Source: Escarpia spicata (taxonomy: Eukaryota > Annelida > Polychaeta > Sabellida > Siboglinidae). Taken from it: a stretch of 64,000 nt of DNA. This document shows positions 61,322-64,000 of the stretch, one piece after another. The position numbers were made by a program, and so were the translations under genes. The notes beneath the pieces were generated by a model. It was not told where the DNA came from. It searched no databases and was given only the letters and a program-made list of their open reading frames with translations. How positions within the stretch are numbered: position 1 is the stretch's first letter; each line of letters opens with the position of its first letter. The stretch covers positions 1-64,000 of the forward strand of contig CAXEFP010000887.1 in assembly GCA_963995525.1 (NCBI GenBank). The letters are read 5' to 3'.

Positions 61322-62656
61322 TGTCACGGATTAGCGAGGTCTCCGTACACTAGATGGCTCAGTCTAGTAGGGTTCTTATATATCAAGGTCAACGCATATG
61401 AGAAAGAACGGTTATCGTGAACAAGCAACAAAGAACGAGGACAATTTAATAAACTTTATTACAAGATGTCTACCTTTTGGTATATATCTCGATGAACAAA
61501 AATAAACAGAAAAAAAAAATCCAGTAACCAAATCTTAATAGAACATAATAAAAATAACACTGAATCTTTCAATTATAAATTTCCACTTCCTTTCTGAGGT
61601 GGATTATACCACTATACGACCAAACACTAGGCGCCAAGTGTTATGTCAGAATAACTCCCATAATATAAATACACAGTATATAACTAGTCCTCGCAGACTC
61701 TCATTTCAGTAATTTGTTACAACATATATATATATATATGAATACTTCAAGGGTAATAACACCTCACTTCAAAGCCACATATAACTATCAATCATAATAC
61801 AGCAAATAATAGAAACGTTCAATCAGAAAATATAAATTTACACTGGGCTAGTCCCATCTCGAATATAATACGAACGTTTGTTGAAGTCAACACGCCGAGC
61901 TCAGAATACAATTAGAACAGTGTATCTCGGCCGCACGAGTGATGATGCCGGGCAATTGACGATTGCCGTCGTACGCCGCGAATTCTCGAGTCGCGTCCGT
62001 TCAATGATCGCACATTCGCAAACGATTGCGAGGTCAGTTGAATACGTTCAACTGAAAGACGAAGCCGGGCAGTAGACGCTTACCGCCGGCCGCTACGAAT
62101 TCGATCGAGAGGTCTTGCCCTGTCGCAAACGATCGAGTAGTCGGATGAACGGGTTCGCGCGAATGACGACGCCTGGCAGTATACGTTTACCGCCGGCCGC
62201 TACGAGTCGCATTCGGTCAAGCTTTCTGACGATGTCGCTGTGAGACCGCTGTTCGAGGATGGCCCGAGCTGGGAGAGCGCGTCGCGACTATTGCTCATCG
62301 ACGCAAATACTTTGGGGCCGTTCGGAAGGTTGTCTCAATATACCGCTGACGTGGCGGCATGGCTTCTTCGAAACTCGAACAGTCACTCTGGACACTGAAT
62401 ATTACACACACAAAAGCTTGGGAACGTAACCCACGTTAACAATTCCCTCCACGCTTCACTACTTGATTTGCCATTATCTTGGCAGCAGGGCAACCTGTCT
62501 CGTTCAACCCTGGATCTGTCCCAGTCCTTCGCCAGCGCCCAGATGGCGAAATGCGTACAACAGACGTACATTATATATGCGGACCTAATTACACAACATG
62601 TGACAGGTTTCCAGCATTTCTATTGGCTAAACAATATACAATTCAAGCTAGGCATT
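61322..62656 (+). mobile_element. Long relative of the 420-bp insertion at 15060-15479
   Basis: The left block 61322-61427 (TGTCACGGATTAGCGAGG...) matches the reverse complement of 15378-15479. The right block 62556-62656 (for example TTTCTATTGGCTAA) matches the reverse complement of about 15280-15378. The middle of about 1.13 kb is absent from the short copy, and the breakpoints share an ACAA/AACA microhomology. It has TATA-like CTTATATATCAAGG near 61376 and AATAAA at 61449. The right end is lost where LINE D begins at 62656. It is probably an LTR or non-autonomous LTR-type element. No coding sequence is recognised. Confidence 0.78.
61925..62235. repeat. Three degenerate ~110-bp units inside the long LTR-like element
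   Basis: A GC-rich module with GCCGGGCAGTAGACG-like and TTACCGCCGGCCGCTACGA text recurs around 61945, 62070 and 62170 (first copy most diverged), each followed by an ATTCGATCG/CGAGTCGC-like segment. The GC content contrasts with the AT-rich surroundings. Confidence 0.7.
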
Positions 62657-63575
62657 GTTGAAATTTGCGGATGATACAAAAGGATTTAGAAGGATTAAAA
62701 GTGATGAAGATATACAGCATTTACAAGATGATCTTGACAGGTTGATCAAATTGTCTGAAAAGTGGCAAATGCTGTTCAATTTTGGGAAATGTAAATGCCT
62801 CTATACAGGACATGGGAACGAAGAAGTAGAATATACAATGGGGGGTACTGTACTAAGTACTACTGTAAAAGAAAGGGACTTAGGGTTAACCATTAGTGCT
62901 GATATGAAGGTTTCAGAGCAGTGCGGAATTGCAGCTTCAAAGGGAAATCAAATTCTTGGATTAATTAGGCGAAACATAACGTATAAGGAAAAAGAGCTAA
63001 TATTACCGCCGTACAAAACAATAGTTAGGCCTCATTTAGAATATTGTATTCAAGCGTGGAGGCCATATCGCAGGAAGGACATAGTTATGCTAAAAAGAGT
63101 GCAGAGGAGAGCAACTAAAATGATACCAAATCTGAGGGATCTTAATTACGAAATACGCCTAAAAAATGCGGTTTAACAACATTAGAGACCAGGAGATTGA
63201 GAGGAGATCAGATAGAAGTGTTTAAAATATTGACGGATTATGAAAATATTGATAGAAATATGTTTTTCTCAGTTAAGAAAGATAAAAGGACTAGAGGACA
63301 TGAACATGCATTAGCAAAGGAGCAGAGTAGATTGGATATAAGAAATATTTCATTTTCACAAAGGACTGTAAATGAATGGAACAGATTACCTGCTGATTGT
63401 GTGGGTGCTAGTAGCGTGAATATGTTTAAAAATAAAATCGACACATACCTCAGACGGGCGGGATACACATAGATAAAAGGGTCGGACTCTCGATAAGCCA
63501 AAGGGCTTCCTTGTCCACCTGCCACCTAGAGTTAATTCTCTGGGTGGCAATCTTGTTAAATCTTGTTAAATTCGT
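62656..63575 (+). mobile_element. LINE D: 5'-truncated CR1-like LINE
   Basis: Starts abruptly inside the RT at LKFADDTKGFRRI, with the catalytic FADD intact. It continues LQDDLDRLIKLSEKWQMLFN, KCKCLYTGH, ERDLGLTISADMKVSEQC, KTIVRPHLEYCIQAW and LKRVQRRATKMIPNLRDL. At 63165-63176 one A appears to be missing from an A-run, which ends the first frame early. The second frame (63176-63472) continues TTLETRRLRGDQIEVFKIL and ends FKNKIDTYLRRAGYT. There is no Met at the left end: the first codons are not ATG. The 3' UTR runs to about 63572 and ends with two copies of CTTGTTAAAT. It was probably truncated on insertion into the LTR-like element. Confidence 0.9.
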
Positions 63576-64000
63576 GAAATTGACAAAATACTCCAGTCAC
63601 CGCACAACTAGATCAGAGACCGTCCAGCCGTTGGAACTGTAGTACCCGAAGAATTGACGTGGCGCACCTGTCATCATCGATTGAACAATCCTCGTTCTCG
63701 GAAAGATAAACATTAGTGGCAGATATGTGCCGACCGGATTCATCCCGCAGATGACGGTGATGATAGCTTGTCACTTTTTTCACATGGCGAACTCTTTCGT
63801 GGCAACAATCTTGCCGGGCTTTTGCACATTCGTCGTACTGGATTGTTTCATGTTCCATATTCGTGCTGACGTGTACGTGGACATCTCCAATTGTGATGTA
63901 TACAGTTCGAATAATTGGCGTACCTTTGTTAGATTGAAACAGACACCACCCGGAATGTTGGTGCCCTGTGGGCGCCTGATGGCCAAATCAAGTGACCTGG
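63576..64000. other. Unassigned right edge
   Basis: Two overlapping minus-strand frames (63613-63858 and 63780-63986) of 81 and 68 codons. The rightmost reads GGVCFNLTKVRQLFELYTSQ and could be a piece of an unknown protein continuing beyond the window. I do not recognise it. Confidence 0.35.

Overview
This window is eukaryotic, repeat-dominated DNA with no recognisable host gene. It carries metazoan-type LINEs, two Ty3/Gypsy LTR retrotransposons, long microsatellites, minisatellites and one very large satellite array. There are no prokaryotic operons, tRNAs or rRNAs. The LINE and Gypsy types and the microsatellite-flanked repeats recall marine invertebrates, perhaps a mollusc or another lophotrochozoan. 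That assignment is an impression from element style, not a proof. Every transposon gene seen here is broken by frameshifts, stops, truncation or tandem expansion.

Layout. 1-7290: three copies of a ~0.27-0.48 kb core sequence, each next to a different low-complexity array (TATAG/TAGCA pentamers, CT/TG/TAC runs, CAC/CAT, a 36-bp minisatellite and a CCACCR array). 7680-11600: Gypsy A on the minus strand (gag, PR, RT, RNase H, IN). 11600-12920: AT-rich, empty. 12925-14065: 3' end of an L2/CR1-type LINE (minus). 14530-14842: internally deleted second Gypsy A copy. 14843-18675: minus-strand LINE B (ORF1 plus EN-RT), interrupted by a 420-bp TG...CA insertion with a 5-bp target duplication. 19284-20556 and 47288-48552: the two halves of a plus-strand CR1/jockey-like LINE C, separated by about 26.7 kb of a 74-bp satellite (about 361 copies). 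The satellite monomer is itself a piece of that LINE's reverse transcriptase gene. 49226-49670 and 51429-51815: two further tandem arrays. 51796-60139: Gypsy B on the minus strand (gag, PR, RT, RNase H, IN), followed by an extra ORF with two C2H2 zinc fingers and a TatD-like nuclease domain. Its genes are riddled with internal tandem duplications. 61322-62656: a longer relative of the 420-bp insertion. 62656-63575: 5'-truncated CR1-like LINE D.

The most interesting points are two. First, a mega-satellite arose in place from a coding segment of a LINE reverse transcriptase, and it has multi-kilobase higher-order duplications. Second, a Gypsy element carries a zinc-finger/TatD-like nuclease ORF in the position where an env gene can sit. 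A theme links the region: short stretches of dead transposon coding sequence have repeatedly turned into tandem arrays. Their unit lengths (74, 95, 65, 82, 67, 40 bp) are not multiples of three, so the amplification was not constrained by protein function.
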